A stretch of 64,000 bases of DNA, from assembly GCA_940671915.1 (NCBI GenBank), contig CALNVZ010003426.1, positions 48,179,803-48,243,802 of the forward strand, in the 5' to 3' direction. This stretch comes from Paracentrotus lividus (taxonomy: Eukaryota; Echinodermata; Echinoidea; Camarodonta; Echinidae). The position numbers were made by a program, and so were the translations under genes. The notes under the pieces are model-generated. The model was given only the letters and a program-made list of their open reading frames with translations. It had not been told where the DNA came from and did no database searches. Below are positions 22,625 to 32,923 of this stretch, one piece after another; position 1 is the first letter of the stretch, and each line of letters starts with the position of its first letter.

Positions 22625-22629
22625 TTGTT

Positions 22630-23133
22630 TCTTGTCTGGTGTGGTAGTTTACAGTCCACTTGTCGGGTTGATCCCTAATCCCCACACACCCAATGAGGAA
22701 GGCAGACTGTGGCGGGACAACACCTTATTGACTGGGGGCTGCCCAGCTTGAGGCGGGTGGTAGCTGTCCAGTGGGACCCGAAAATCCCTCCCACCGTCGG
22801 AAGTAGCCCCTGGCGCCTTGGTCTACGCCAATCGATACTTAGGCTTATAACCGGTAACTGCTGCTTCCCGTGTTGTGTCGACGCTGTGAAGCGAAGCTGG
22901 AGTGTCCTCTCCAGGGTGCACACCTGGGCAAGTTAATAAGGAGACAAAGCTGTAGCCCATGCAGCAGAGCCCCCCTCTCCACGCAACTGATGGATCCAAA
23001 AGAACAGCGAAGGCCGATACAATTTGGCATCAGAGACGTCGCAGGAGTTGCGAGATGTTAGGTTGCTTTAGGGACTCCGGCTCCAGTTAGCACAGGTAGG
23101 GCGCTGGATGCCATCCCAGTTCTTCATGGATAA
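22630..23133 (-). other. LINE 5' untranslated leader
   Basis: No convincing frame is seen. The sequence is GC-richer than the surroundings and ends exactly at the target duplication, which suggests the element is close to full length at its 5' end. Confidence 0.6.
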
Positions 23134-23141
23134 CGCATAAT

Positions 23142-23887
23142 TATATTACAGCTTACTGTTCAAGCAGTTTTTTTTAAGCTTGAATTCTCAGCTTTCCAAA
23201 GATGGTACATTCATTTCGATTGGTTAAGGAAAAGTCCTGTCACTTTGAACATTATCACAATAGAATCTTTAGTCGATGGGTCAATATTTCCGCATATCAC
23301 ATGCATATCGCATGTGGACGGCGTCTTCGCAAGAGGTGACAAGATCACTATTTATATCAATAATCGTTTGGAACATCAATCTATGTGAAATAAAGATTCT
23401 GATTACAACTTCAACACAATCGTGTTATAGGTTTGCCAGAATGCCTTTTTCCCCAATCTGGTCTGAAGCATCTACCTACGAAAACTATGATAAAAGTTCA
23501 ATTATTTCTTTCATGTCCATGAGTAATTTGCTCAAACAGATCGACGGACAAATACCATTCAACAACAGGGAAGTTTTCTTAGGCGAGTTTTTGTACGCTA
23601 AGTAATAATTGCATGCAGTTGTCAACTGTTCGCTTCCCGTCGTCAGCGCGGGTTTAGTTGACATTTATGTGGAGCCGTATAATTTTCTGCGCCGCTCAGC
23701 TGTATTTCCACTAAACACATGAATGCAGTGTTGCGTTTCCCCTCCCCAAATAATGGACGCGTCTTTATGTTAAGATTTAATGCCATACGTTAGATTTACA
23801 TTTCACGTGGAGTAGAATTGATATGTGGCAAATTTGAGGAAGTTCATCATGCAACAATAATTATGATCTGCTAGCAATCGTGAGATG
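23142..23887. other. Internal part of the inverted-repeat element; no gene seen
   Basis: A plus-strand frame at 23276-23605 (109 codons) has no recognised motif. The area contains an imperfect palindrome around TCACATGCATATCGCATGTG at 23298. Confidence 0.4.
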
Positions 23888-23952
23888 TGAATTGGTCTAA
23901 CGTGCTCGTTAACCCTTTCGCATGCTGGGGACCCAGGTTCGAATCCCAACGA
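23888..23952 (+). other. tRNA-like module, right
   Basis: TGGTCTAACGTGCTCG (A-box-like, from 23893) and GGTTCGAATCC (B-box-like, 23936-23946) lie 43 bp apart. The module faces away from the left module, toward the right terminus. Confidence 0.6.
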
Positions 23953-24174
23953 AGTCACTCCGTTTCGCCCATATTTTCTGAAAGTTCAGCTCACGTGAAA
24001 GTGCTAAAACAGCACTTTGATTGCAGTCACTATGCAAGCACTTAAAAAGTGCCGATTTCAGCCCTTGAAGAGCTAAAAACAGCACTTCCGTTTTTAGAGT
24101 GTGGTGTTAATTTGACACTTTTCTTATTTTTACCTTTTTATTCTTTCCTTCTTCTTCTTTCTCTTTGGTGCAAG

Positions 24175-24978
24175 TATCCAATCCTGTATGTTGTGGTGAC
24201 AGGTGCTAACATTATGTTGAATGCTGCTATGACTGTCGGGATATGCAGTACATTAGCCGTAGCCATCCATCGCTTCATCATCATCCGTGTGGATCCATTC
24301 CAGAACCGTCGCATCGTCACGGCCACCCGTTGCGTCATCACTTGCGTGATCATGTGGGTGGTCACAACGGTCTTTCACACTGGCATCTACCAACGCCTTT
24401 ATGGTACCTTTATCTTTACCTCTTACATTATTTATCTCACCACGATCCTTGGCTCAATCGGTTTCACCGGGATCTGCTACACCGTGGTGTACATCACCAT
24501 CTCAAAACCAGCCGGCGATATCGGCCTGTCATCCGACGCCTACCTGCTCCGGGTGAAGAGAAACAAGAAGGTCCTCGTCACCTTTTTCTTGGTCGTATGT
24601 TCCAACTTCGTTTGTTGGTTCTTCAGGTGCTTCAGTCTTCTCTGCCTTTTGACGAGACCATCCTTCGCAATGGTTTACGATCCCACGTACGACCGATACG
24701 TCTACGCGGATTGGTTAGGCGACCTCATCGACTTTTCGTCGTGGATGATAAGCATCAACACAATCATCAATCCAGTCATCTACTGGACGAGGCTCAGTGA
24801 CTTCAGACGGTTGATTTGCAGCTGCTTCGGTAGACGCAACCTCAAGGATTCGTCGCCGATAACGAAGGATAGCAAGATCGAAAGCGTGTCCGGTAGCAGT
24901 GAGAATAGAATAAGCATGGAGGTCGACAAGGGAATGGACCACGGCATCGGCAGCGAGAAAGAAAATGGATCCGTTTAA
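24175..24978 (+). CDS. GPCR C, exon 2 (TM3-TM7 and tail), rhodopsin-type receptor
   Basis: The acceptor CTCTTTGGTGCAAG precedes YPILYVVVTGANIMLNAAMT. With exon 1 the receptor is 339 aa. His104-Arg105-Phe106 replaces DRF at the end of TM3. TM4 lies at about 119-142, TM5 at 153-178, TM6 at 203-230 and TM7 at 253-276. NPVIY is at 271-275. Cys287 and Cys289 may be lipid-modified. The third intracellular loop (DAYLLRVKRNKKVLVTFF) and the tail are almost identical to B and D. A canonical disulfide Cys at the top of TM3 is not seen. Ligand unknown; orphan chemosensory receptor is a guess. Confidence 0.88.
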   Translation, partial: YPILYVVVTGANIMLNAAMTVGICSTLAVAIHRFIIIRVDPFQNRRIVTATRCVITCVIMWVVTTVFHTGIYQRLYGTFIFTSYIIYLTTILGSIGFTGICYTVVYITISKPAGDIGLSSDAYLLRVKRNKKVLVTFFLVVCSNFVCWFFRCFSLLCLLTRPSFAMVYDPTYDRYVYADWLGDLIDFSSWMISINTIINPVIYWTRLSDFRRLICSCFGRRNLKDSSPITKDSKIESVSGSSENRISMEVDKGMDHGIGSEKENGSV

Positions 24979-25215
24979 CCCATTTACTAAATATCGATCA
25001 TGTTACACAGGGATAAGCAAATCTTTGTGCTCCGAACATTTTTCACTAATTTTTCCGGGCAGATCCACGCATGCTCTAAACTATTTTGAGCCAGGACAAA
25101 ATGTGCACATTAGTATAGTCAATATATGGTTCAACCTCACACTAATTGCAACAGAAAATCTGAGACATGTATTTTGATCAGTAAAGTCTCCTCTACAACA
25201 TATCAAAAGTCCCAA
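24979..25215 (+). other. Likely 3' UTR of GPCR C
   Basis: Near-identical to the stretch after gene B. The lack of decay suggests a recent duplication or gene conversion. Confidence 0.5.
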
Positions 25216-25229
25216 TGATTTCGAGTGGT

Positions 25230-26240
25230 GGAAAGGGGTCAAAAGGTCAAAGGTCAATAAAGGTCATTTTTGGCCTAAAATCATGTAAAAATGAAGTTTG
25301 TTTGTTTTCACTTATAACTTGAAAATTAGTAAAGCATTTTTAACAAAACTTGGGTCAATTATGTATAGGAGTATGCAAATTAGATGAGCAGGCTTTGGAA
25401 GTAACCATTTGAAGGTCAAAGGTCAGAGGTCAATAAATGTCTAAAACCTGTAAAAATGATGAGAAATTTCTTTTGTCCTAGGCATAATTTGAAACCCACT
25501 ACAGGTATGTCAACCAAACTTAGTTCAATGTTGTATGGCAAATGAACCTATAAGGTTTTGGTGTCAAATATTTGTAGGTTAAAGGTCAGAGGTCAATAGA
25601 TATCCAAAATCCTGTGAAAATAATGAGAAAATTTCTCTTATCCTGTAGCCATAACTTGAGACCAACTAGAGGACTATCAGCCAAACTTTAGCCTCTTATC
25701 ATGCTAATGATACTTAGGCAACAAACTTATAGGCATGGACGCTAGGTGACAAATAATTAAAGGTCAAAGGTCAGAGGTCAGTAGATGTCAAGAATGTGGT
25801 AAAAATGAGGAGAAATTGGTTTTATTCTAGCCACAACTTGAAAACCACACGGGGAATGCTGACCAAAACTTGGGCAAATTGTATTATATGAATACTGAGG
25901 CAAATGAATACATAGGCCTAAAGTAGGTGAAAACCATTACAGGTCAAAGTTCAGAGGTCAGTAGATGTCAAAAATCCTGTAAAAATGATGAAAATTTTGG
26001 TTCATTGCATTGTGTATATTGAGAGACAAACGAATTTGGCAGTGGTGACATTATATTTTGAAGGTCAAAGGTCAGAGATTAGTAAGTTTCTGATGACAAG
26101 AACGTTTTATAAATAGCCCTAACGTGGGATCCATTCGAGGAGTGTGAACCAAACTTGTTTCAGTTATTTATGTTGATAGGCAAATTTATGACCTTGAGCA
26201 TGTTGAGGGTCAAAGGTCAATATCCTTTACAAATTATAAG
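25230..26240 (+). repeat. AGGTCA-cluster tandem repeat after gene C
   Basis: This is the paralogous copy of 12265-13275, with the same clusters of AGGTCA direct repeats and few substitutions. Gene D has no such array. Confidence 0.8.
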
Positions 26241-27140
26241 ATATTACTTTTGTTACCCTATTTAGCGATAGCTTAGGACTTAAGTACAACTAGGTAATCA
26301 CGACCACACGTGTATTAATGGTGCAGAAATCTTGGTAGCGACCCAGATAATCATTCAATGGTTAACGTTGTACATAAATTTTTTGAAGTTATGGAACACC
26401 ACAATATCATGAGAAGATCTTAATGAAAATGCTTCAAATTATTAGGCACAATAGCTGGCTCATTATAGTACATGCTCACTGTCCATTGACAAAATTGTAT
26501 CGGCCGAATCGGATTATCGTTCGAAGAAGTTCACTTCACTCTGATCCCTTTTTTAATCACTATATAGTCACGTGATTGACATGTGGAAGACACTGTCTAA
26601 AGGTTTTAGAATCGCCAAAAACGAAATTAACCTTATTCTAATTAGAGTCACATGCACTTACACAGAAATGCATGTGAAGGACAACACAAACTGATCGGCC
26701 AGAACATTTCAGCTGATTTGTGAATATTTTGAGTCATATTATGACTATCAGGGGAATCGGAAAGCAATGGACCATTTTACCATGATATTTTTTGATAAAT
26801 ATCATGGATAAATATATTAAATTCTTTATATAATTATGAAAAGATCACAACAAATTTGTTAATCTTTCCCATTACACTAGATTTTCTTTAGATACGAAGA
26901 AAGTGGTAATGACTTTATATCTACTTTAGATCTTGGTAACGTTTGAGTACATACGCTGCTCAAGTCATCGATACTCAATGACATGATCGGGATAATAGGT
27001 GACTTCAGTGGTCCCCAATCAGTTTCCTTGGAAGTTTGGCACTGATTCTATAATTTCATGAATGTTTGCAGTTAATTATGTGTATTGCACATCTTTTCAT
27101 GGCTCAATATGTTGATATCCGTGATCTATTATATTCATTG
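26241..27140 (+). other. Array spacer after gene C (left part)
   Basis: Matches 13290-13509 joined to 16025-16670. No gene is seen. The join at 26466-26471 is the empty site of the LINE at 13510-16024. Confidence 0.75.
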
Positions 27141-28399
27141 TGTCGGGAATTGATATTTTCCATAAGTAATTAATTGGAAGCCAGGTGAATTTCATAGCAT
27201 TAAAGATTTTTGTTTTTCTTTTAAATTGTCTCTGTCTCTTTTCTGTTTACATTTCCGGACGTCCACAAATAACTCTTAGTTATCTAGAGAATTCCATGTC
27301 TTGACAGCTTGCCAGATACTTTAGAAAGATAGGAAAGTGGGTATGTAGGACTATGCCTATCACTTGTGAGTGTTCTTTTAATGAGTTTAAATACTCCTGT
27401 CTTTTGTTTTGATAGTCCGTACGAGATTTTTGGTATCGATGGCATGATGGGATAGACAGTCGACTAACGCTTGGGCGAAACATGATGTTCTTACGACTTA
27501 AAAAGTAGTTCTATTCTATAGTAGAGATTTGAAGAGTATAAAAACACCTGTTAAAGGTATTCTTTTGGTTCAGAAGAATTTAGGAATTTTAAATGTTATG
27601 GTTATGCGGAGTAATCTTACTTTTGGGTGTGGCTGGGTTGACGCGTTAGGTGTATAATGAGCCGGAGAGTATCGAGAAGGAATGATTCACTTGTCATCCC
27701 GTCTACACTCCGAACCTCGCCTCATCTCTAACTCCGTTTGCCATGAAGTTACGCTTCAACTTGCAGTATTTGCTCTTAGCCGAGTAGTTTGGGCGAACTA
27801 GAAGGGTTTTTCAGCCAGAAACTTTAGGTACGTTGCTACTTTTGATTTTGTGAAATTAAATTAGATTGGAAACACAATTTTGTGAATTTTATATGAATGT
27901 TCAAACTTATGCTAAAGTAAGAATGGAGCTATACATAGGCCCACATGTAAACAAATAGTGAGGGCTTATCGTAAGGTTGTTTTTACAATTTTGGACCATA
28001 AGAAATAATTGGTTCACTGCAGTATGCTATTTCAAGTTTGAAATGTTGTATGCAATGTCTGAATTATATCAAAGAAGTTGTGAAAATATGTATTTTCATG
28101 AAGGAAATCTAGGGATGCATGTTTTGGTTGTTTTAGGCTTATACTTGTTGTATTGGGTGTGTACTCTATTGTAGTCATTTTAAAGATGGCGGCGCCCATG
28201 TACTTAGGGATTCAATATAGAATTTTAAAGATGTGAAGATTTCTTTGGGGATTACATGAAATTACTGTGGATAAAATACATGTGTAAAGTAACATGAGAT
28301 TGAACAATGATTTAAACTTGCAAACTTATTTATGTAATCTCATTACCTCTTGTATGTGTATTTGAGATTTATTATAGGAGAGCTCTTGTGTTCAAGTAC

Positions 28400-29330
28400 C
28401 CTGATAGCAGACTGACGTCTTAAAGACGTCTTAAACTGGTCAAAACTGGTCAACTCGTCATACCGTCGTAAACACGACATCTTTATGATGTCTTAACGAC
28501 GTCTTCCAAACGATTAATAGAATCTGATATTTAAATATCTTTACATGTTTCTATGCGATGTGATTATGTCTTCTTGGTAATGACTTTCAAAGACGTTAAT
28601 TTTCTATTTTTGGAGCAAAAAATTATGACAGTAATATGACGTCTTTATGATGTCTTTACGACGTCTAAAAGACCACTTTTTTTTGTCATTTTTTGACCAA
28701 AATACGACATCTTTAAGACGTCTTTAAAACGTCTATAAGACAACTTTTTTGTCTATTTTTTACCCAAATATGATATCTTTAAGACGTCTTTACGACGTTT
28801 ATAAGATCACTTTCCTTGTCATTTTTTGACCAAAATAGGACATCTTTAAGACGTCTTTAAAACGTCTATAAGACAACTTTTTTATGTCTTTACGACGTCT
28901 ATAAGACCACTTTTCTTGTCAGTTTTTGACCAAAATACGACATCTTTAAGACGTCTTTAAAACGTCTATAAGACAACTTTTTTGTCTATTTTTTACCCAA
29001 ATACGATATCTTTAAGACGTCTTTACTACGTTTATAAGACCCATTTTCTTGTCATTTTTTGACCAAAATACGACATCTTTAAGATGTCTTTAAAAGGTCT
29101 ATAAGACAACTTTTTGATGTCTTTACGACGTCTATAAGACCACTTTTCTTGTCATTTTTTGACCAAAATACGACATCTTTAAGACGTCTTTAAAACGTCT
29201 ATAAGACAACTTTTTTGTCTATTTTTTACCCAAATACGATATCTTTAAGACGTCTTGACGCCGTTTATAAGACAACTTTTTGCTTTCATTTTGACCAAAA
29301 TACAATGTTTCTGTTGGACATGAATATTCA
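28400..29330. repeat. GACGTC-rich satellite with alternating 133/100-bp units
   Basis: The block begins CCTGATAGCAGACTGACGTC, a terminal-repeat sequence shared with the palindrome at 29686-29950. TTGACCAAAATA recurs at about 28695, 28828, 28928, 29061, 29161 and 29293, so spacing alternates 133, 100, 133, 100, 132. The 100-bp form lacks a 33-bp piece. The higher-order period is 233 bp. AAGACGTCTTTA-type palindromes fill each unit. Confidence 0.85.
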
Positions 29331-29685
29331 TAAGCAGTATTCTGAGATTTGAAAAAAAGGGGAAAATGAATAGAAATATGCAATTTTAAGCCATGTAACC
29401 GGCATTTGGCTTATTGACATAATCAAAATTGCTTTAAATTATTATCATATTATGTATAACACAATTTCAAGGTGCTTCATAATGACAATTCTTCATATTT
29501 CATTAACAAAAGTGTAATTTAATAATAAGTAACTGTCTTTCTTCAAACAGTTGTCTGTAGCACTTTATATAGCAGGACCGGACACACTGCCAGTATAATA
29601 GGGCCTTTGTGTAGGACAGCATAGGTTATAATATTAGGATAAGTCAGGATAGGATAGGATAGGACTCGGTATTAATGTCAACATC
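29331..29685. other. Spacer inside the LTR-like insertion
   Basis: No gene is seen. An AGGAT pentamer repeat lies at 29646-29665. Confidence 0.4.
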
Positions 29686-29950
29686 CCTGATAGCACAGTG
29701 ACGTCTTAAAGACGTCAGAAAAAAAATTTTATGACGTAAATTTGCACCCGCGTTTGACGTCTTAAAGACGTCGTATTTTTACGTCATAAAGATGTCAGTT
29801 TTAGACGTAATAATGACGTAAAAATACGTTGTCTTTAAGACGTCAAACGTGGGTGCAAATTTACGTCATAAAGATGTCTTTTCCTGACGTCTTTAAGACG
29901 TCTGACGTGACGTCTTTAAGACTTTTTTAAGACGTCACTCTGCTATCAGG
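29686..29950. mobile_element. 265-bp palindromic MITE rich in GACGTC
   Basis: It begins CCTGATAGCACAGTGACGTC and ends with the complement TGACTCTGCTATCAGG-like sequence, exactly GACGTCACTCTGCTATCAGG. The arms pair almost throughout, including GCACCCGCGTTTGACGTC with GACGTCAAACGTGGGTGC. The terminal 12 bp match 28400-28411 after complementing, so the whole 28400-29950 segment may be one composite element. Confidence 0.8.
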
Positions 29951-31289
29951 AGGTAAAGGTGAATTTTTGGAGTTTTAGTCAGAGCAATGATTGGTTGAAT
30001 AACCTTCTTAGGTTGATTTAATAATGCTTTTGGAGTCAAAAAGTTAGTAATTAGTCATTTGATCCTTTGAAATTTAGCTGGCAACCCTGATAGAGTTTTC
30101 CGATGTCCTGCCGGTGATTTTCCAGTAGCCAGTGATGCTGGTGTCTTTTCTTTGTTGACCTTGGGTAAGCATCCTATTGTAAATATTAGTTAGCATCCTC
30201 TTGTAAATATTAAGGAGTTTTTGTATTAAGAAAACTTATGAAAATTATTTGAAGTCTTAATTGAAGTATGAAAGATTGTTTTGGGTCACATAAGTTTATT
30301 AAGGTGAAAATTACAGTTATGAGATGATACAGAAGTTGGCTTAACTTTTTTTGTGATTCATACATAGAAGTCATTGTTATTGATTATGCAAAATTGTTTA
30401 TATAAATTGAAGAATTCTAATTCTTTGAGTGGGACATTGGCTTTTAGTATGATCCTTTCCTGCCTAGATTTAAGATGATTGAAGAGAAATTGATTGAAAA
30501 GAAAACAAACAATTCATTTTCCTTAGAGGTAAAAAGATTTTAAAGAAGATAAACTTGGACATTTAAGTCCTTAATGATGTACTCTGGTATTAAACGAATT
30601 GGATAAATACTTGATAGTAACCTGAATTGTTTCATGTATGATTATATATCGGAATTGACTTATTGTAGATTGAAGTTTTCTGATCTTTGGATTTATTCAA
30701 TGATTCAATCTACTCACTCAAATTTTGGCAAACTCAATATGTTTTCACTTTAGCTCACATTTTGTCTCTCACAAATCATATAATGCTGATTGATGATGTT
30801 ACGATGTTTTACGAGGTTTAATGATTAGAATGGGAAAGCAAATTCGAGGTATTTGCTGTCTCTAGGAGTTAGTGACGTTGTTCTCACGAGCTTAATATCT
30901 ATTTCATTGTAATCTGTAGGATGGAGAAACAGATTTCCGATGTTGTAATGAATGTGATATTAATGATTCTAATCGAGGTTCGAAACGAGGTTATACGATG
31001 GTTCGTTGATCACTGGAAGGGAATATATCTTGAATTGGTTAGGCCTAGGGGATAATTAATTAATTAATTTGAGATCTTATTCTTTTCTATATTTGTGAAT
31101 GTTGATATTAATTGATTCTTTATATTCTATATTTGCAGGGTTTTTGGCTTTAGGCGTTTTTGGCCTTTGGCTCTTTTGGCTTTTGCTTGTGCATTGAATG
31201 ATGACCAATAAATTACTTAACCGTACATCGGGCTGAAGAGTCTTTATTTGGAGTGCTAACTACCCCCCCCCCCCCCCAAACCCACGACA
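29951..31289. other. Right part of LTR-like insertion; no gene seen
   Basis: AT-rich noncoding sequence with GTAAGCATCCTATTGTAAAT-type short duplication at 30165-30210, AATAAA at 31207 and a poly-C run at 31264-31277. Confidence 0.4.
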
Positions 31290-31800
31290 ATTGGCATATC
31301 CCGGACCCCTACAACACAAAATACTTTTTTTCTTTGGAAGAAAAAGAGCATTTAACAATATTTTTTGTTGGCCTTTTTACCTTTTCCACAATAAAATTAA
31401 AAATATTTATGGCATAGAATTGATTTTTAATGTATTTTTTTAATGAAAAACATAGGCTAATTGTATGAGAAAGGGGAAATTGGATTCATATTAATTAAAG
31501 CAGAGAAATATTCCTGACCATCGGAATACAACAAAATGCGGCTAAATATAGCCTTTCATCAGATGCATTGAAGAAAACGAGGTCACCCATGTATGAAGAT
31601 ATCTAAAAAAAAAAATAATAATAACGAAAGATATCAAAAGATCTGCTGTCGTTTGTAAGCGATTCATTCATCTCTGGAAAAAAAATATCCACAAAAACAT
31701 TTTCTTTTGTTGATGAATATCAACGAGCTTCATTCCAAAGGAATTATTATTTTTTTTTTTTTTTTTTTTTATTTACTTGTTTTTTTACATTAAACGCAGC
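31290..31800 (+). other. Array spacer after gene C (right part)
   Basis: Matches 16674-17180, resuming exactly after the 4.1-kb insertion, and ends in a shorter T tract (31750-31771). Confidence 0.75.
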
Positions 31801-32080
31801 CTTGTTTTTTTTTTTTTTCACTTTTCTAAAGTTCAGTCAAACAATTATTTTTAACTGAATTACGCACTTGTGACATATTAATAAAGCGCGAGCAGTGTAA
31901 TTTTTCCTATTTAGTGTCATCTTCATTTTAATTTTGTCTTTCTTTCCCTTTGACATGTTTGATGTGCAATTTCTTTCTTTAGCGAAATATTCATTTCAAT
32001 CTTGTATTTCTGTCGCTATTAAACCCCCTGCAAAATCGTTTCAATGTCATTCATCTATTTTGCCATGCTTGGTAAATTTT
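31801..32080 (+). promoter_or_regulatory. Promoter block of GPCR D
   Basis: Very similar to 17190-17440 of gene C, including the internal duplication of the CTTTAGCG plus pyrimidine segment. Relative to C and B about 90 bp between CTTGGTAAATTTTCA and ATCGACTGTC are deleted. That removes the possible 5' UTR intron and leaves the frame open from 31934 into exon 1. Confidence 0.5.
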
Positions 32081-32140
32081 CATCGACTGTCTATTACATC
32101 GTCGTCGTTTTCGCTGTCGTTGTCGACTTGGTGTGACAAA

Positions 32141-32356
32141 ATGACCTTCATAGACATCGATATCTACATTGGAGTCCTCTCTTTGTTCTGTGTCCTCGGC
32201 ATCCTCCTCAATGCGGGAACGTTAGTCGCCATCCTAGCTTGTAAAAGTCTTCGAAAGACGCAAAACATCTTCACTTTCAACATCGCTCTGGCAGATTTCG
32301 TCTCATCCGTCACTCCTGCTATCAATTGGTGGCTGGTTCAATGGATACGAGTCCCT
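32141..32356 (+). CDS. GPCR D, exon 1 (start codon, TM1-TM2)
   Basis: This exon encodes 72 residues differing from copy C only at a few positions (VAIL for VAIV, VQWIR for VHWIR). The conserved ATG at 32141 is preferred. The deletion upstream leaves an open frame from 31934 that could add 69 residues, but those correspond to untranslated promoter sequence in B and C. The donor is GTAAGT at 32357 and the exon joins 34096 in phase 0. Confidence 0.85.
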
Positions 32357-32923
32357 GTAAGTATTTTATTTTTTCTTTGTAAATTGCAACAAAAAAATAC
32401 TTCAAAAATGAATTTTCCGACAAGTAAAAAGAGCAGAATTATAATTTACTTTCATCAAAATTGTAATACATTTCCTTTAAAAACCTCTCACTATCGATAT
32501 AATATATTTTTCTTTTCTTTTTCTTGCACAAAGCTAGAAGCCTTAATATCTATTTTCATTTGTACATAGGTCGATCTCTATGAAGCATGTTACACCTTTG
32601 ATCAGAATATTTTGATGAAGAAATATTGATCTCAATGTCAGATCATTCATTATAAACTGGAGAAGAAAATTGATATCAAAGTAAATTGGCAGAATATGTA
32701 ACCACCCATACCGGAGTTCCATAAGGTACGAAGTTCGACCCTATTTTATTCATGATTGTGTTTTGTGATTTGATTGTCATTTTTAAATATGTAGACAATT
32801 TTACTCTACTAGAAGGGGAGCATTGGGAAACAATCAGCATTAGGGGCCTAAAACATAGATGAAACGATTCATTACAATATACAGATTGGAAAATGAGAAT
32901 TCGTTTTAGAGTGAACCCTTATA
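32357..32923 (+). other. Intron of GPCR D, ancestral part, with RT fossil at 32713-32772
   Basis: Colinear with 17826-18379. The fossil has the same premature stop as in C (GVP-stop-GTKFDPILFMIVF), so C and D share the decayed state while A and B keep the better one. Confidence 0.6.

Larger units (their letters stand above)
20192..23133 (-). mobile_element. LINE (RTE/BovB-like) with 8-bp target duplication, nested
   Basis: CGCATAAT at 20184-20191 and 23134-23141 is a perfect target duplication. The element reads on the minus strand, from a 5' leader at 23133-22630 to a 3' end of ATGATGATGATCC type at 20192. It carries an apurinic endonuclease, a reverse transcriptase and a C-terminal zinc-finger motif, all broken. 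It is inserted in the inverted-repeat element of the gene C intron and is therefore younger. Confidence 0.9.
19581..24101. mobile_element. Terminal-inverted-repeat element carrying two divergent tRNA-like modules (C intron)
   Basis: The ends are CACTCTAAAAACTGAAG and its near complement, flanked by TG at 19579-19580 and 24102-24103. The D intron shows the empty site at about 34004-34018, proving insertion. Subterminal repeats GTGACTGCA and AGTGCTATTTTAG recur at both ends. A tRNA-like module lies inside each end, both reading outward. The element is 1.6 kb without the nested LINE. A short relative lies at 36471-36987. I see no transposase frame. Confidence 0.8.
27141..31289. mobile_element. 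4.1-kb TG...CA insertion with 4-bp target duplication, LTR-like
   Basis: The element starts TGTCGGGAATTG and ends CCCACGACA, with TGTCG / CGACA as short inverted ends. ATTG at 27137-27140 and 31290-31293 flanks it, and the B-C spacer has the empty site near 16674. TG..CA ends and a 4-bp duplication are LTR-retrotransposon traits. AATAAA at 31207 fits an LTR polyadenylation signal. No gag or pol coding is present, so a solo LTR enlarged by nested repeats is my best reading. Other insertion types remain possible. Confidence 0.6.

Noticed and set aside
23276..23605. 109-codon plus frame inside the inverted-repeat element, considered as a transposase remnant
   Set aside because: No DDE/D-like spacing or DNA-binding motif is visible, and its length is compatible with chance in this AT-rich stretch.
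31934..32140. N-terminal extension of GPCR D upstream of the conserved ATG
   Set aside because: The sequence is homologous to untranslated promoter DNA in B and C and is open only because of a deletion. ATG 32141 is conserved in all copies.
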